DNA of 64,000 nucleotides from assembly GCA_947462335.1 (NCBI GenBank), contig OX381708.1:2046001-2110000 (forward strand), given 5' to 3'. Below, piece after piece: positions 31,672 to 40,439 of this stretch. The position numbers were made by a program, and so were the translations under genes. Below the pieces are notes generated by a model, which worked only from the letters and a program-made list of their open reading frames with translations, had not been told where the DNA came from and did no database searches. Each line of letters begins with the position of its first letter. The stretch's first letter is position 1. The DNA comes from Harmothoe impar. Its lineage: Eukaryota > Annelida > Polychaeta > Phyllodocida > Polynoidae.

Positions 31672-32868
31672 TGTCGGCCTGATGGAGGAGTAGCACCAGG
31701 AGCGGGAGTGAACGACGCCGCCTCCGCTAGGCGGTTGCGCCTTTTCCTTTTCTTACTCGCCGCGCTCCTATAGGCCGACGGGGGTTTCAGTGTAGTCGGA
31801 GTTTGGAAAAGTTCACTGCCCTCGTCGTCGTCAGAGGATTGATCGTCCACCTGGAGAGAAGAGTCTGCTGCTGCTACTGCTGCTGCTGCTGCTGCTGCTG
31901 CTTCTCCTTCTTCCGAGTCGAAGCTCGGTCGTTTCCGACCTCTGTCAGCAAGCCGTGTGTCCAAACTTCGGCCAAGTCCGCTCGCTTTATACAGATGGTT
32001 TCCGATCAAGGAGTCTGTGGGAACTGCTTCGCGCAGCGCTTTTGTGAACGGAGAGTAGCCCGCCGGTCTGGGCGCCGTCTTCCTGAACCTGGCGGCGTCG
32101 TTCAGTAAGTCCACTATGTTGATGCGATGCTCAGGTGGTATTCTCCGACCCGACATCTCGCGTACCGCACCGTCCTCATTCCACTTGACCACACCAGATT
32201 TCTCCAATTGTTTGTACAGCGCCACGGTCCGGATGCGATTCCTCTTGGGAACTTGGTTCACCAACCGCTCAAGTAGGGACGCGCTGGCTTCTTCAGCAGA
32301 CTGACGGAGGTGAGCCGGGGGCGAAGAAGTGTAGGACGAAGAGATGTTGCTGTTGTTGGGATTCGCGAGAAAAAAATTGCAATCTATTCAACAGCCTTCG
32401 GTATTTCAAAATTTTCTCGCCCGATTCCAAAGTAGGATCGTTCAACACTAAGTCCAAGTCCCTGTAGATAAACTGTAGCACCTGGTGCAAGGCCACGTCG
32501 GGATGAAGGGACTGTTCTGCCTGCTTGTGGTAATAGGCCATATCGGCAGGTAGGCGGGCGGTGGTGGCAGGGGCGGAACTCTCGTTCTTTTCAGTACGCT
32601 CATCAGGAAGAGGAGGAAGGTTTGGAGCAGTAGAAGTACTAGCAGCAGCGACTGCAGTAGTAGCAGCGCTAGTAGTAGCAGCAGCGGGCACATGATGAAG
32701 TAGACCTGCTCGTGATGATTTGTAGAGCGTCTGAGGATCCACGAGCGCTAAGCGTTTGTAGTGTTGTTGCTGCTCTGAGTCCGTCATGGGGACGACGGTG
32801 GCGATGACGCTGGCGGTGGCGGTAGTGGTGGTACTGTCGGCGAGTAGGTGTCGAATGAGGTGTCTCAT
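31656..32868 (-). pseudogene. Conserved Polinton protein with INIVDLL motif, one frameshift
   Basis: The N-terminal part is Ala/Thr/Ser-rich, then shows QVLQFIYRDLDLVLNDPTLE and KYRRLLNRLQF. A run of seven T at about 32,370-32,376 shifts the frame. The other frame is open across this point and carries VALYKQLEKSGVVKWNEDG, RINIVDLLNDAARF and a C-terminal acidic and KKRKRR-rich region. Polinton-2 shows the two halves joined at a shorter T run, so a one-base insertion is likely. A protein with this helix-plus-IVDL pattern is common next to the ATPase in Polintons, and its function is not known to me. The ATG overlaps the ATPase stop as ATGA. Confidence 0.8.
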
Positions 32869-33923
32869 ATACGGAGAATGCTCTTTATAAGCGGTAAGGC
32901 CATCCCTATGAGAGCCGGAATGAGGAAACCTCCCTCTTGTACCAAGACGCGTCTCTTTTTTTTGATGGGCGTAGATTTTTTGCCGACCTCCCTCAACACG
33001 TCAGCCGATTCTCGAAGCTTGTCCAGTTGTTTGTCGCTGAGCGGGATGTTCCCTACGAGTAAATTGTGACAGATCTCACTCAACGCTGCGATCAGATCGT
33101 CGCTTCCAGAGTCTATTAGATGCGAGCAGTCCTTTGGCGAGCACTTAGCTAAGTGCTTGAGAGTACCAAAGTGTCTTTCAAGTAGATGAGAAGACTTTTT
33201 TGCTACTACTTTCTCTTGTTCTTTTTTTTTGTCTAGCGGTACGAATACTAGCTGAGAGTGTATGGACGTCAAAGAGGAGCGTATTCTCAGATCGTCAGGT
33301 GTTGACTGCTTGAAGTCCAGAAGGAGGTATGAGTGAGGTCGCTTGAGTTCATGGGTAAATATACTAGAGAGGGCCGCCGCGTTGGAGGGAAACACCTGGC
33401 GAGACAGACTAGCTATTTGCCCCATGTCGCGCGGGTTCTTGAAAATGATCATGTAGTGAGCGTTCAGTCTCATAGTTCGAAAGTCGGGTGATTTCTGGAA
33501 TAGGTTCTGAGTGATATATATGAAGCTCACGTTACAGTGATGGGAGTATTTAGTAAAGATGTCGGCTACCACTTGCTGATTGTAACTGCTCATCAGATCG
33601 TCCAATATCAGTAGAGTGTGTGGTCGTAAAGCGTCTTCTGCTACTTCCATGTCTCCCGCTATAGACTCTTTGCTAGGAAGACCTTCTCTGAATTCCACAC
33701 CGTACTGATTTTGCATTTTTTCAAACAGAGGTTGCCACTCGCCATAATGGTAAAAAGTCTTTTCCACCGGCGGCGTGACCAAATTGTTCACGTCGCTCAG
33801 AAATTGATCCACCAAGCGCGATTTTCCACAACCCGACGGACCGCTAATGATACAACTAAAGGGTCCTTGTAGTCGAGCGTCGAAATAAATTTCTGTGAAG
33901 AGTTTGCTTTTACTACTCGACAT
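32865..33923 (-). CDS. FtsK-HerA type genome packaging ATPase
   Basis: 352 residues from MSSSKSKLF. An in-frame upstream ATG at 33,989 would add 22 residues; I prefer the inner start because an A-rich leader abuts it, as in two other genes of the element. Walker A is ISGPSGCGKSRL, Walker B HTLLILDDLMSS, followed by FIYITQNLF (sensor-like). The C-terminus ends in a hydrophobic PALIGMALPLIKSIL. This is the A32-like ATPase of Polintons and related viruses, which pumps DNA into the capsid. No breaks. Polinton-2 has lost the Walker A segment. Confidence 0.93.
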   Translation of the reverse strand: MSSSKSKLFTEIYFDARLQGPFSCIISGPSGCGKSRLVDQFLSDVNNLVTPPVEKTFYHYGEWQPLFEKMQNQYGVEFREGLPSKESIAGDMEVAEDALRPHTLLILDDLMSSYNQQVVADIFTKYSHHCNVSFIYITQNLFQKSPDFRTMRLNAHYMIIFKNPRDMGQIASLSRQVFPSNAAALSSIFTHELKRPHSYLLLDFKQSTPDDLRIRSSLTSIHSQLVFVPLDKKKEQEKVVAKKSSHLLERHFGTLKHLAKCSPKDCSHLIDSGSDDLIAALSEICHNLLVGNIPLSDKQLDKLRESADVLREVGKKSTPIKKKRRVLVQEGGFLIPALIGMALPLIKSILRI

Positions 33924-34033
33924 TTTTTGTTTTTTTTCAGCACGCCGCAGAGAGTAGTTGTGTGTCTGACTGTCTGCTGTGTTTCTCACTCGAACGGTCG
34001 GTAGTCAATGGTTGTGGAGAAAAGTCAGCCGAC

Positions 34034-34046
34034 CTTTTTATTGATA
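34034..34046 (-). promoter_or_regulatory. Putative promoter of the ATPase gene
   Basis: The - strand word GGTATCAATAAAAAG lies about 110 nt before the inner ATPase ATG and differs by one base from the capsid gene TATA region. It may be an element-specific late-type promoter. Confidence 0.4.
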
Positions 34047-34181
34047 CCGGCCGGTGTCACAGTAGCGGCGGCAGAAGTGACTTTTTTTTCTTTTTATTTT
34101 TGCGATAAAATTCTATTTTCACTCAATAGTCATAAATGTTTGCATCAGACTCCAGAGGAGTCTGATACAAATATTTATTTT

Positions 34182-34232
34182 AAAAAAAAAAGAAGAGGAG
34201 GAGGAGGAGGAGGAGGAGGAGGAGGGGAGGAG

Positions 34233-34263
<31 letters not shown>
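34182..34263. repeat. Low-complexity (GAG)n and poly(T) tract
   Basis: A-run, then about ten GAG units, then a run of about 24 T, between the ATPase promoter region and the next leftward frame. Confidence 0.9.
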
Positions 34264-34265
<2 letters not shown>

Positions 34266-34269
34266 TCAT

Positions 34270-34563
34270 TTAGGCAAAGCTCGTCGCTTTGCCGCTTTTT
34301 TTTCTTTTTCTGTGTTGTGAAACGATCGTCTCGAAAAAGCAATAAGGCGTGTGAGCGCGGCGGTGACAAATACATATTGGAGCGTATGGTTTAAAATAGT
34401 GTGTCCCTATCTTCTTCAATTTGGCTGCGTTGCAATATGCGGGATAACAAGTGACGACGTCGAAACGTTTAGAGACCGTGTTCACGTCGGCCACAACGCG
34501 CGTCCACCGAGTGGGAGCTGCAGTCACTCCCAAGAAACGGATCGGCTTGTCGAATCGTTTCAT
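34270..34563 (-). CDS. Small basic ORF, unknown
   Basis: 97 codons from MKRFDKPIRFLGV, rich in Arg, Lys, Tyr and Cys (CYPAYCNAAKLKKIG, PICICHRRAH). An in-frame ATG at 34,707 would extend it by 48 residues, so the start is uncertain. A TTATAAAG word lies 12 nt before the inner ATG. I see no counterpart in Polinton-2, and I recognise no family. It could be a chance frame. Confidence 0.35.
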   Translation of the reverse strand: MKRFDKPIRFLGVTAAPTRWTRVVADVNTVSKRFDVVTCYPAYCNAAKLKKIGTHYFKPYAPICICHRRAHTPYCFFETIVSQHRKRKKSGKATSFA

Positions 34564-34707
34564 AGCGCTTATTCTCACTTTATAAGAGGAGGCAGGGTGA
34601 GTTGAGTAGCAGCGCTCTTTCTTTTCATGAAACGAGTGGGGGCGCTGAGAGCGGCTGTTATGCAATGATAGAGTAAATACTGTTCTGAGAAGACGGCTCT
34701 CGGCCAT

Positions 34708-35670
34708 GTCGCTACGTTTTCCTTTTCCGCTCTTGTATAACGACGATTTCTTTGGCACACGGCTTTGCTTTTCTCGAGAATTCGGTACTCTTCAAGAGAA
34801 GCATGAACCTCAACTACGTGACGCTCTCTCCTTTGAGATAAAAAAATAGCCGGGCAGTTGAGGAGGGCACTTTGTTCGCGTGTCCGTCTTTAAGAAACTC
34901 GCGCCCTCTGCAGTGCCATATTTCTTTCCTCCGAAACAAAAAAGACTGAGTGAAAATAAAAATTTTAAAAACGAAAAGCTCAAAGAAAAAAAATAAGCAA
35001 TAAGCAGACTCAGCTCGAAATTCCCTGCTGGCGTGATGGCGGTGACGGTAGGGGCGGCCGGGTGACTGCAGGCGGTGGCGGCGGTCGGCTGGCCGGCGGT
35101 GGCGGTGTCGGCGGCGATGGTAGAAGGGGGTGTGGAAAGAGAGATGCATCTCAGTCTTTTATAGGAGCGGCGAGAGTTCGACTTAGTCTGACATTTTCAG
35201 CTGTCGCATGCTGACCTGCTGCTATCATAAGAGAAACAAAAGCCGCCCTAATCACGCTTTTCAGCTGGATCCTTCCACCCACCAGACATGGATCCAGATG
35301 GGAGGGTGGTTTAAAATTAATCCGTGTATCGACTGTCATACAATAGTGTAATTAGTTGAATGCGTGTTACCTGTATAAAGGATTAGCAGGTCATGGGCTT
35401 AGAGTGTGTATAGAAAAACAACTACAGGTAGCGTGAACAAAGCGACCCCCTCCCTTTCTGTCACTCTGTCTGTGACTAGAGGGCGCGCGTGTGGTAAGCG
35501 GCTTAAATCTAAAGGAAAAAAATCACCCTCTCCTGTCGTCAGCAGTCAGCTGGCCGGCGGCTGGAAAATGCGATTAGAGGGATGATTAGCGCGTAGTAAG
35601 CGACTTAAGGCTAATCTAAAGACCTGCCGTGAGTGGGCAGCTGGCCGGCGGCTTGAAAAAAGGGGGGAGT
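34708..35670. other. Non-coding right part of Polinton-1
   Basis: Where a full Polinton would keep PolB, this stretch has only short frames. A TATAAAAG on the - strand at 35,156-35,163 points to a leftward promoter. The GGCGGTGGCGG block at 35,040-35,120 is low complexity. CTGGCCGGCGG recurs at about 35,088, 35,551 and 35,641. No polymerase motif was seen on either strand. Confidence 0.6.
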
Positions 35671-35674
35671 AAGG

Positions 35675-35683
35675 GTATATAAG
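35675..35683 (+). promoter_or_regulatory. TATA box of the rightward Ala-rich gene
   Basis: GTATATAAG preceded and followed by G-runs, about 118 nt upstream of the ATG at 35,801. A (CTA)n tract at about 35,725-35,760 lies in the leader. Confidence 0.6.
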
Positions 35684-35725
35684 GGGGAGTGAAACCGTAT
35701 TCGTCATCGTCAATCATCATTCACT

Positions 35726-35771
<46 letters not shown>

Positions 35772-35800
35772 CAGCACCACGCCTCAATTTGCAGATCCCC

Positions 35801-36421
35801 ATGATGGAAAGTTGCGACCGTGACATGTAGCAGTATGACGAAGCGGCGCGCGAATGTGAAGCTGATGCTGTAGCCTCTGCTACTGCTGCTGCTAGTGCTG
35901 CTCATCGTGCTACTGCTGCATTTACTGCGGCTGTTAGTGACGCTGGTTGTGATGACGTTGTTGTTGTTGCCGCTGCGGCTTTGACTGCTGCTGTTGCTGC
36001 TGCCGATGCAGCTACTCATGCCGCCGATGCCGACGCTGCTGCTGCTGATGCTGTTGCGGCTGCCGATGTCGCCGCTGATGACGCTGCTAGTGTACGCTCT
36101 CCCGCTCTTGCTACTGTCGCTGCTGCTGTTGTTGCTAATGCTCACGCTACTGCTGCTGCCGCTGCTGCTGCAACCGCTGCTGCCGAGGCTGCTGCCGCTG
36201 CTGCTGATGCTGCTGCTGATGCTGCTGATGCTGCTGATGTTAGTAGTCGCGTCGACAAAGAATCGTCATTTGTCACTCATAAACCTCCAGTTGAACGCGC
36301 GACGGGTAGTAGGGCTACCAACGCGACGGCCGGATGGTGCAAATGGTGTCGTCGCTTCTGCTCGTGCTCTTGCTTTTCTTCCGGCCCTACCTGCTGCTGC
36401 TACAGTATAATAGTGTTATAG
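35801..36421 (+). pseudogene. Ala-rich repeat protein, rightward, one in-frame TAG
   Basis: 207 codons from ATGATGGAA, with a TAG at codon 10 (35,828-35,830) and no other stop. The main part is Ala with periodic Asp (AADAADAADV type), encoded by GCT/GCC and GAT repeats, then a short end with KWCRRFCSCSCFSSGPTCCC. If the TAG is real, a downstream start would give the Ala-rich part only. A separate Ala-rich gene occupies the matching place in Polinton-2 (38,709-39,248), so the gene is kept even though composition dominates. Function unknown; a fibre- or helix-like structural role is a guess. Confidence 0.5.
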
Positions 36422-36501
36422 TGTTTGAATGAGAACGTACGTACACATAGACACTGTAACAGATGTGCTTTTTGAAAATATAATTTTAGCATAACATGGC
36501 A

Positions 36502-36938
36502 CTTGTTGTGTTTATTTTCTATATATAAGTTACATAACTTTTTTGTTTGTTTGTTTACAAACAGTCATGTGTCACGTGGTGTTGTTTACAAACAAGAGAG
36601 CCACGTGGTGTTGTTTACAAACAAACCCTAAGTAGGTCACGTTACCCTAGTTACCAGAATGCAGGCTTCTGATTGGCTGAGCCTAAGTAGGTCACGTGAC
36701 GTAAGTAGGTCACGTTACCATGGTTACCAGAATGCCGGCCTCGGATTGGCTGAGAGCTTCTAAGTAGGTCAGTAGGTCACCCAGAATGCTGGCTTCTGAT
36801 TGGCTGAGAGTCCTAAGTAGGTCACGTTACCATGGCAACGGGTCACGTGACCAAATGGCGGCCTCTGATTGGCTGCGTATCGAGTGAGTAATAAACAGTA
36901 CTTAAGCATAGTCCCATTCCGATACATACTATACTACT
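36502..36938 (-). repeat. Polinton-1 right terminal inverted repeat
   Basis: Complement of the left TIR with minor indels and substitutions, carrying the same CCAAT, CACGTG and GTAAACA modules. Its inner end is CTTGTTGTG at 36,502. The outer end carries ACTACT then the ACTGTA duplication. Confidence 0.9.
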
Positions 36939-36944
36939 ACTGTA

Positions 36945-37133
36945 TAACTGTCATAAATTCCCACGTACTACCTGCATCTTGCATATAACCTGCACCACCA
37001 ACTCAGGAGAATCCTATTTTCTCAAGAGACTTTACAAAGGCCCAGGTACATCAAACACACAGGTGGTTGGATGAAGGCTCAGATTTCACATCACATTTTC
37101 AAATCACATGACATATTTCTTTATATTCTGGTA
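36945..37133. other. Spacer between Polinton-1 and a MITE
   Basis: No gene seen. It begins directly after the ACTGTA duplication. Confidence 0.5.
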
Positions 37134-37657
37134 CAGTAAAACTTGGTTACAACAGTTGCAACCACAGTAATTACTTTGTTGTAAGCAGAGGTAAGCATAG
37201 ACCCCTGTCTATGAAGGGTAGAAGGTACAGACTTGTGAGGGGGGAGGGTCAAGGGGAGTTGCAGGGGGAGGGGGCGGTTTGAGGGCATTTAGTCCATTGG
37301 AAAAGCATTCAGGGTGAACAAAATTCCCAGAAGAAAATTTCAGAAAAAAATATTGTCAGAAATCCTCCTTGGGAAAATGCCTCAATCATATTGACATTGT
37401 GTCATGGCTTCCTCCTGTGATGTGGCTGGGGTGTAGGCACAGACCTGTGAGGGGGAGGGGAGGGGGACAGGGGGAGGCGTGGGCTGTGTCATAGCTTCCC
37501 CCTGTGATGTGGCCGCGGGCATACTGGGAGTAATTACCTTGTTATAAGCAAGTTTCTTTACTATAGAAATGTATAGGATAAGAACAGGATATGTCAATAA
37601 TGCCCATTATAAGCCAGTGCTTATTATATCCATGCTCGTTATAGCCAGGTTTTACTG
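37134..37657. mobile_element. pogo/Tigger-type MITE, 524 bp
   Basis: Begins CAGTAAAACTTGGTTACAAC and ends in GTTATAGCCAGGTTTTACTG, an imperfect inverted pair, with TA on both sides (37,132-37,133 and 37,658-37,659). TA duplications and CAGT(A)AAAC(C)T-GG-TATAAC ends are usual for Tc1/mariner-pogo derivatives. The interior has a duplicated CTTCC(T/C)CCTGTGATGTGGC block and no coding. Confidence 0.7.
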
Positions 37658-37819
37658 TACATTGATATGTTAAATGTCTTCAACGATCGTATGAGTATGA
37701 TAATTGATATCTGTAGAAATAAATTAGAAATAAACAGGTACTTTGTTATATAATCTATCCAGTGTTTTGGTGTATGTCCCTTACTTGACTTTTGTACAAG
37801 ATATTTAAAATCGCAAGTT

Positions 37820-38190
37820 AGTAGTATAGTATGTATCGGGATGGGACTATAGCTCAGCTACTGAAATGGTCCAAACCACAAGAGACCAATCACAGGCCTC
37901 CATTTGGTCACGTGACTGGAAGTGCCCTACTTAATCGAGCTCTCAGCCAATCAGAGGCCAGCATTTGGTTGCCATGGTAACGTGACCTACTTAATCAACC
38001 AATCACAGGCCTCCCTTTTGGCGGGAAATTCAAAAAGGACTGGGAGTGACCTATTTAAGGTGACCTTGACTAGTTACATAACCGGAAGTGATGTCACATA
38101 ACCAGAAGTGACCTAGTTACATAACCGACGTGATTCAATTTTGTAAAGAATTATTTATAATATATAGATGTTATGAAAAAACATAACAAG
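37820..38190 (+). repeat. Polinton-2 left terminal inverted repeat
   Basis: Shares the end word, CCAATCA(C/G)AGGCC modules (at least three), CACGTGAC, CCATGGTAACGTGACC and the inner ACATAACAAG with Polinton-1, at lower identity. The 6 bases to the left are CAAGTT, and no matching copy is seen at the other end. Confidence 0.8.
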
Positions 38191-38240
38191 TGGAGATGTT
38201 TCACATGTTTATTATAAACTGTACACCTTTTTCAAAAATG

Positions 38241-38452
38241 TTAATCAAATTCATTTTCCAACAGACAATCATGTTCAGTGTCGCTGCTTTGAGAGACATT
38301 CATTTCACCCAGCATACGCTGTGTTAATTTTCCCAGTTTAACAGTTAACTCACCTAAACATATAAGATGTTTTTGCATGTGAGGTGAATGGCACAGACAT
38401 GCTACCTTTGTTTGAGGTGCTTGATCCATTTTTTGGATTTCTCGTCCGACAT
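38241..38452 (-). pseudogene. Relic of the small terminal gene
   Basis: Starts ATGTCGGACGAGAAATCC, like the Polinton-1 small gene, then shifts frame. The second frame gives HMQKHLICLGELTVKLGKL, matching the ILCLAEMVLDLSK helix. It lies next to the TIR as in Polinton-1. Confidence 0.5.
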
Positions 38453-38459
38453 ATTGCTA

Positions 38460-38640
38460 GATATTAGGAAATGGGTGTAATGAGCTCAACAGGTGTTAGT
38501 TTATTGGTCTTGTAGTTCAATATCTTTTCTTTTCACCAGAGACGTATAAACTGTATTCTCAGCGGTGGTATACCAGTAGAAGGAATCAAAAGTAGTACAC
38601 CGCGGCTACATCTGTATGTAATAGTGTCCTTGTTAGCCTG
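38460..38640 (-). pseudogene. Relic of the protease gene end
   Basis: Nucleotide similarity to 27,210-27,400 of Polinton-1 is clear: TTAGGAAATG, CAATGAG-type word, ACAGGTGT, GTCTTGTAGTT, CTCAGCGG(T/C)GGTA and GGAATCAAA(A)GTAGTACAC. The frame is lost. Confidence 0.6.
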
Positions 38641-38708
38641 TGGGAACGCTTTTTTTTCCTTTTACGTAATAATGTAATAATAATAACAATATTGATAGCT
38701 CACCGTTG

Positions 38709-39248
38709 CTAACATACATACAGGATAGTGTTTTCTCTAGTTAGACCGACATAAAGACCGAGGTCTAAGGGTACTAGCATGTAGAAGGCTCCCATGTTAT
38801 GAGATGGTAATTCCATACCCTCTACATGGACCATATTGTGTGTGAGGGTGTATACTCCGTTTTCTTGTACGACGGGTGGGGATGGTGTGACTTGGACAGC
38901 AGCAGCATCAGTAGCAGCAGCATCAGTATCCGTAGCAGCAGCAGCAGCAGCAGCTGTAGCAGCAGCTGTAGCAGCATCATCAGCAGCAGCAACAGCAGTA
39001 GCAGTAACAGCAGCAGCAGCAGCAGCAGCAGTAGCGACATCTCCAGCAAGATTAGCGGTAGTCAAAGCTTGTGAAGCAATAGCTGTGGCAGCAGCAGCGA
39101 CTTCAGGTCTATCTTCTATAGCAGCAGCTTCTACAGCAGCGATGTAAGCAGTAGACGCTATAGCAGCAGCAGCTGCGGCCCTAGTGGCAATAACAGAAGC
39201 AGTGTGAACAGTCTCAGATAAAGACATGTTAACTACAGACTGTCGCAT
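38709..39248 (-). CDS. Ala-rich protein with conserved-looking C-terminus
   Basis: 179 codons, unbroken. About 110 residues are mostly Ala with Thr, Val and Asp. A non-repetitive C-terminus includes NGVYTLTHNMVHVEGMELPS and FYMLVPLDLGLYVGLTREN. It is divergently placed to the ATPase, as in Polinton-1. The C-terminal part is not low complexity, so the frame is probably a real gene rather than a chance reading of GCA repeats. Function unknown. Confidence 0.5.
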   Translation of the reverse strand: MRQSVVNMSLSETVHTASVIATRAAAAAAIASTAYIAAVEAAAIEDRPEVAAAATAIASQALTTANLAGDVATAAAAAAAVTATAVAAADDAATAAATAAAAAAATDTDAAATDAAAVQVTPSPPVVQENGVYTLTHNMVHVEGMELPSHNMGAFYMLVPLDLGLYVGLTRENTILYVC

Positions 39249-39259
39249 GGACTGTGCTT

Positions 39260-39475
39260 TCAGTATGCTGCTGCTGCTGCTGCTTCTGCTTCTGCTGCTG
39301 CTGTGTCACCTGCTGCTGCTGCTCTGCTGCTACTCTACTACTACTGGTGATGCTGCTGCTGCTGCATATAGCTGCTGCTGCTGCCACTCTGCTACTGCTG
39401 CTACTCTGCTGCTACTCTACTACTGCTGCTGCTGCTGCTGCTGCTCCTGTTACTGTGGCTGTTACGTGGCGTGAA
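39260..39475. repeat. (CTG/GCT)n trinucleotide-rich tract
   Basis: Dense CTG/GCT repeats between the Ala-rich gene and the ATPase relic. They give long spurious Leu-, Cys- and Ala-rich frames. Confidence 0.85.
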
Positions 39476-39478
39476 AAA

Positions 39479-40396
39479 AACGAAACTTTTTACAGAAATA
39501 GATTTTGATCCTCGACTGCAAGGACCGTTCAGTTGTATCACCTGTGGAAAAAGTTTTTTACCATTACAGTGAGTGGCAAAAAGACTACGGAGTAGAATTC
39601 AGAGAAGGACTTCCCAGGAAAGAAGATATAGCGAGGGACGAAGAAGCAAAAGAATCTACCCCTCTCCCACCTCATACTCTTTTGATATTGGACAATCTAA
39701 TGAGTAGTTCGAATCAGCAAGTGGTAGCGGACATATTTACCAAGTATTCGCATCACCGGAACGTGAGTGTGATATACATCACTCAAAACCTCTTTCCAAA
39801 ATCATCTCAATTCCGGACTATGAGTTTGAACGCTCACTACATGGTCGTTTTCAAGAACCCTCGCGACATGGAACAGATAGCCGCTCTATCTCGTCAGGTG
39901 TTTCCATCCCACTCGACCGCCTTGTCTAGTATTTTTACCCATGAGCTCAAGCGACCTCACTCATACCTGCTGCTGGACTTCAAGCAGACAACACCGGATG
40001 ACCTGAGGATACACTCCTCTCTCACGTCCATATACGACCAGATCACCTTCGTTCCACTAAGCAAGAAGAAAAAGAGGAAGTGATGGCTACTCTTCAGCTG
40101 AGAAAACACTTAGGCACTCTGAAACACATGGCTAAGTGGACTGCAAACATATCGTGAACTCTGGAAGTGATGATTTGATCACGACACTGAGCGAAATCTG
40201 CCAGAATTTACTGGTGGGAAACATTCCACTCTCCAAGGCTCAACTGGAAAGTCTCCGAGAATCTGCTGACATGTTAAGGATGGTGGCCAAGAAAAGTTTT
40301 TCCATCAAAAAGAAGAGAACCGTGTTGGTTCAGGAGGGTAGTTTTATTCTTCCGGGTCTGGCTTTGCCTCTTATAAAAAGCATCCTCCGTGTCTAG
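39479..40396 (+). pseudogene. Packaging ATPase relic lacking Walker A
   Basis: The start (KLFTEI-like, LQGPF) is joined directly to VEKVFYHYSEW, removing the segment that holds the Walker A loop in Polinton-1. Walker B region HTLLILDNLMSSSNQQ and VIYITQNLF remain. A frame change follows at about 40,085, then the C-terminal part continues to LALPLIKSIL. The product cannot bind nucleotide normally. Confidence 0.85.
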
Positions 40397-40439
40397 AGCT
40401 CCTCATTCGTCGCGTCGCCACCACTGCACAGACCGGGAA

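Larger units (their letters stand above)
26431..36938 (-). mobile_element. Polinton-1: complete Polinton/Maverick-type element without DNA polymerase
   Basis: 10,508 bp, starting AGTAGTATAGT and ending in its complement, flanked by perfect 6-bp duplications ACTGTA (26,425-26,430 and 36,939-36,944). TIRs of about 0.4 kb, a 6-bp duplication and AG/CT ends are the classic Polinton signature. The - strand carries ATPase, a conserved INIVDLL protein, rve integrase, penton, minor virion protein, major capsid protein and adenain-like protease, packed end to end. A + strand Ala-rich gene lies near the right end. Typical Polintons are 15-20 kb and encode protein-primed PolB. None is present, and no gap of suitable size remains. 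Confidence 0.95.

Noticed and set aside
34270..36500. Possible DNA polymerase B or replication protein in Polinton-1
   Set aside because: Looked for on both strands. Frames are short and show no polymerase, helicase or primase motif, and the space is too small.
38822..39508. Long Leu-, Ser- and Cys-rich frames
   Set aside because: Alternative readings of CAG/CTG trinucleotide tracts. Only the - strand Ala frame at 38,709-39,248 has a non-repetitive extension and a positional counterpart.
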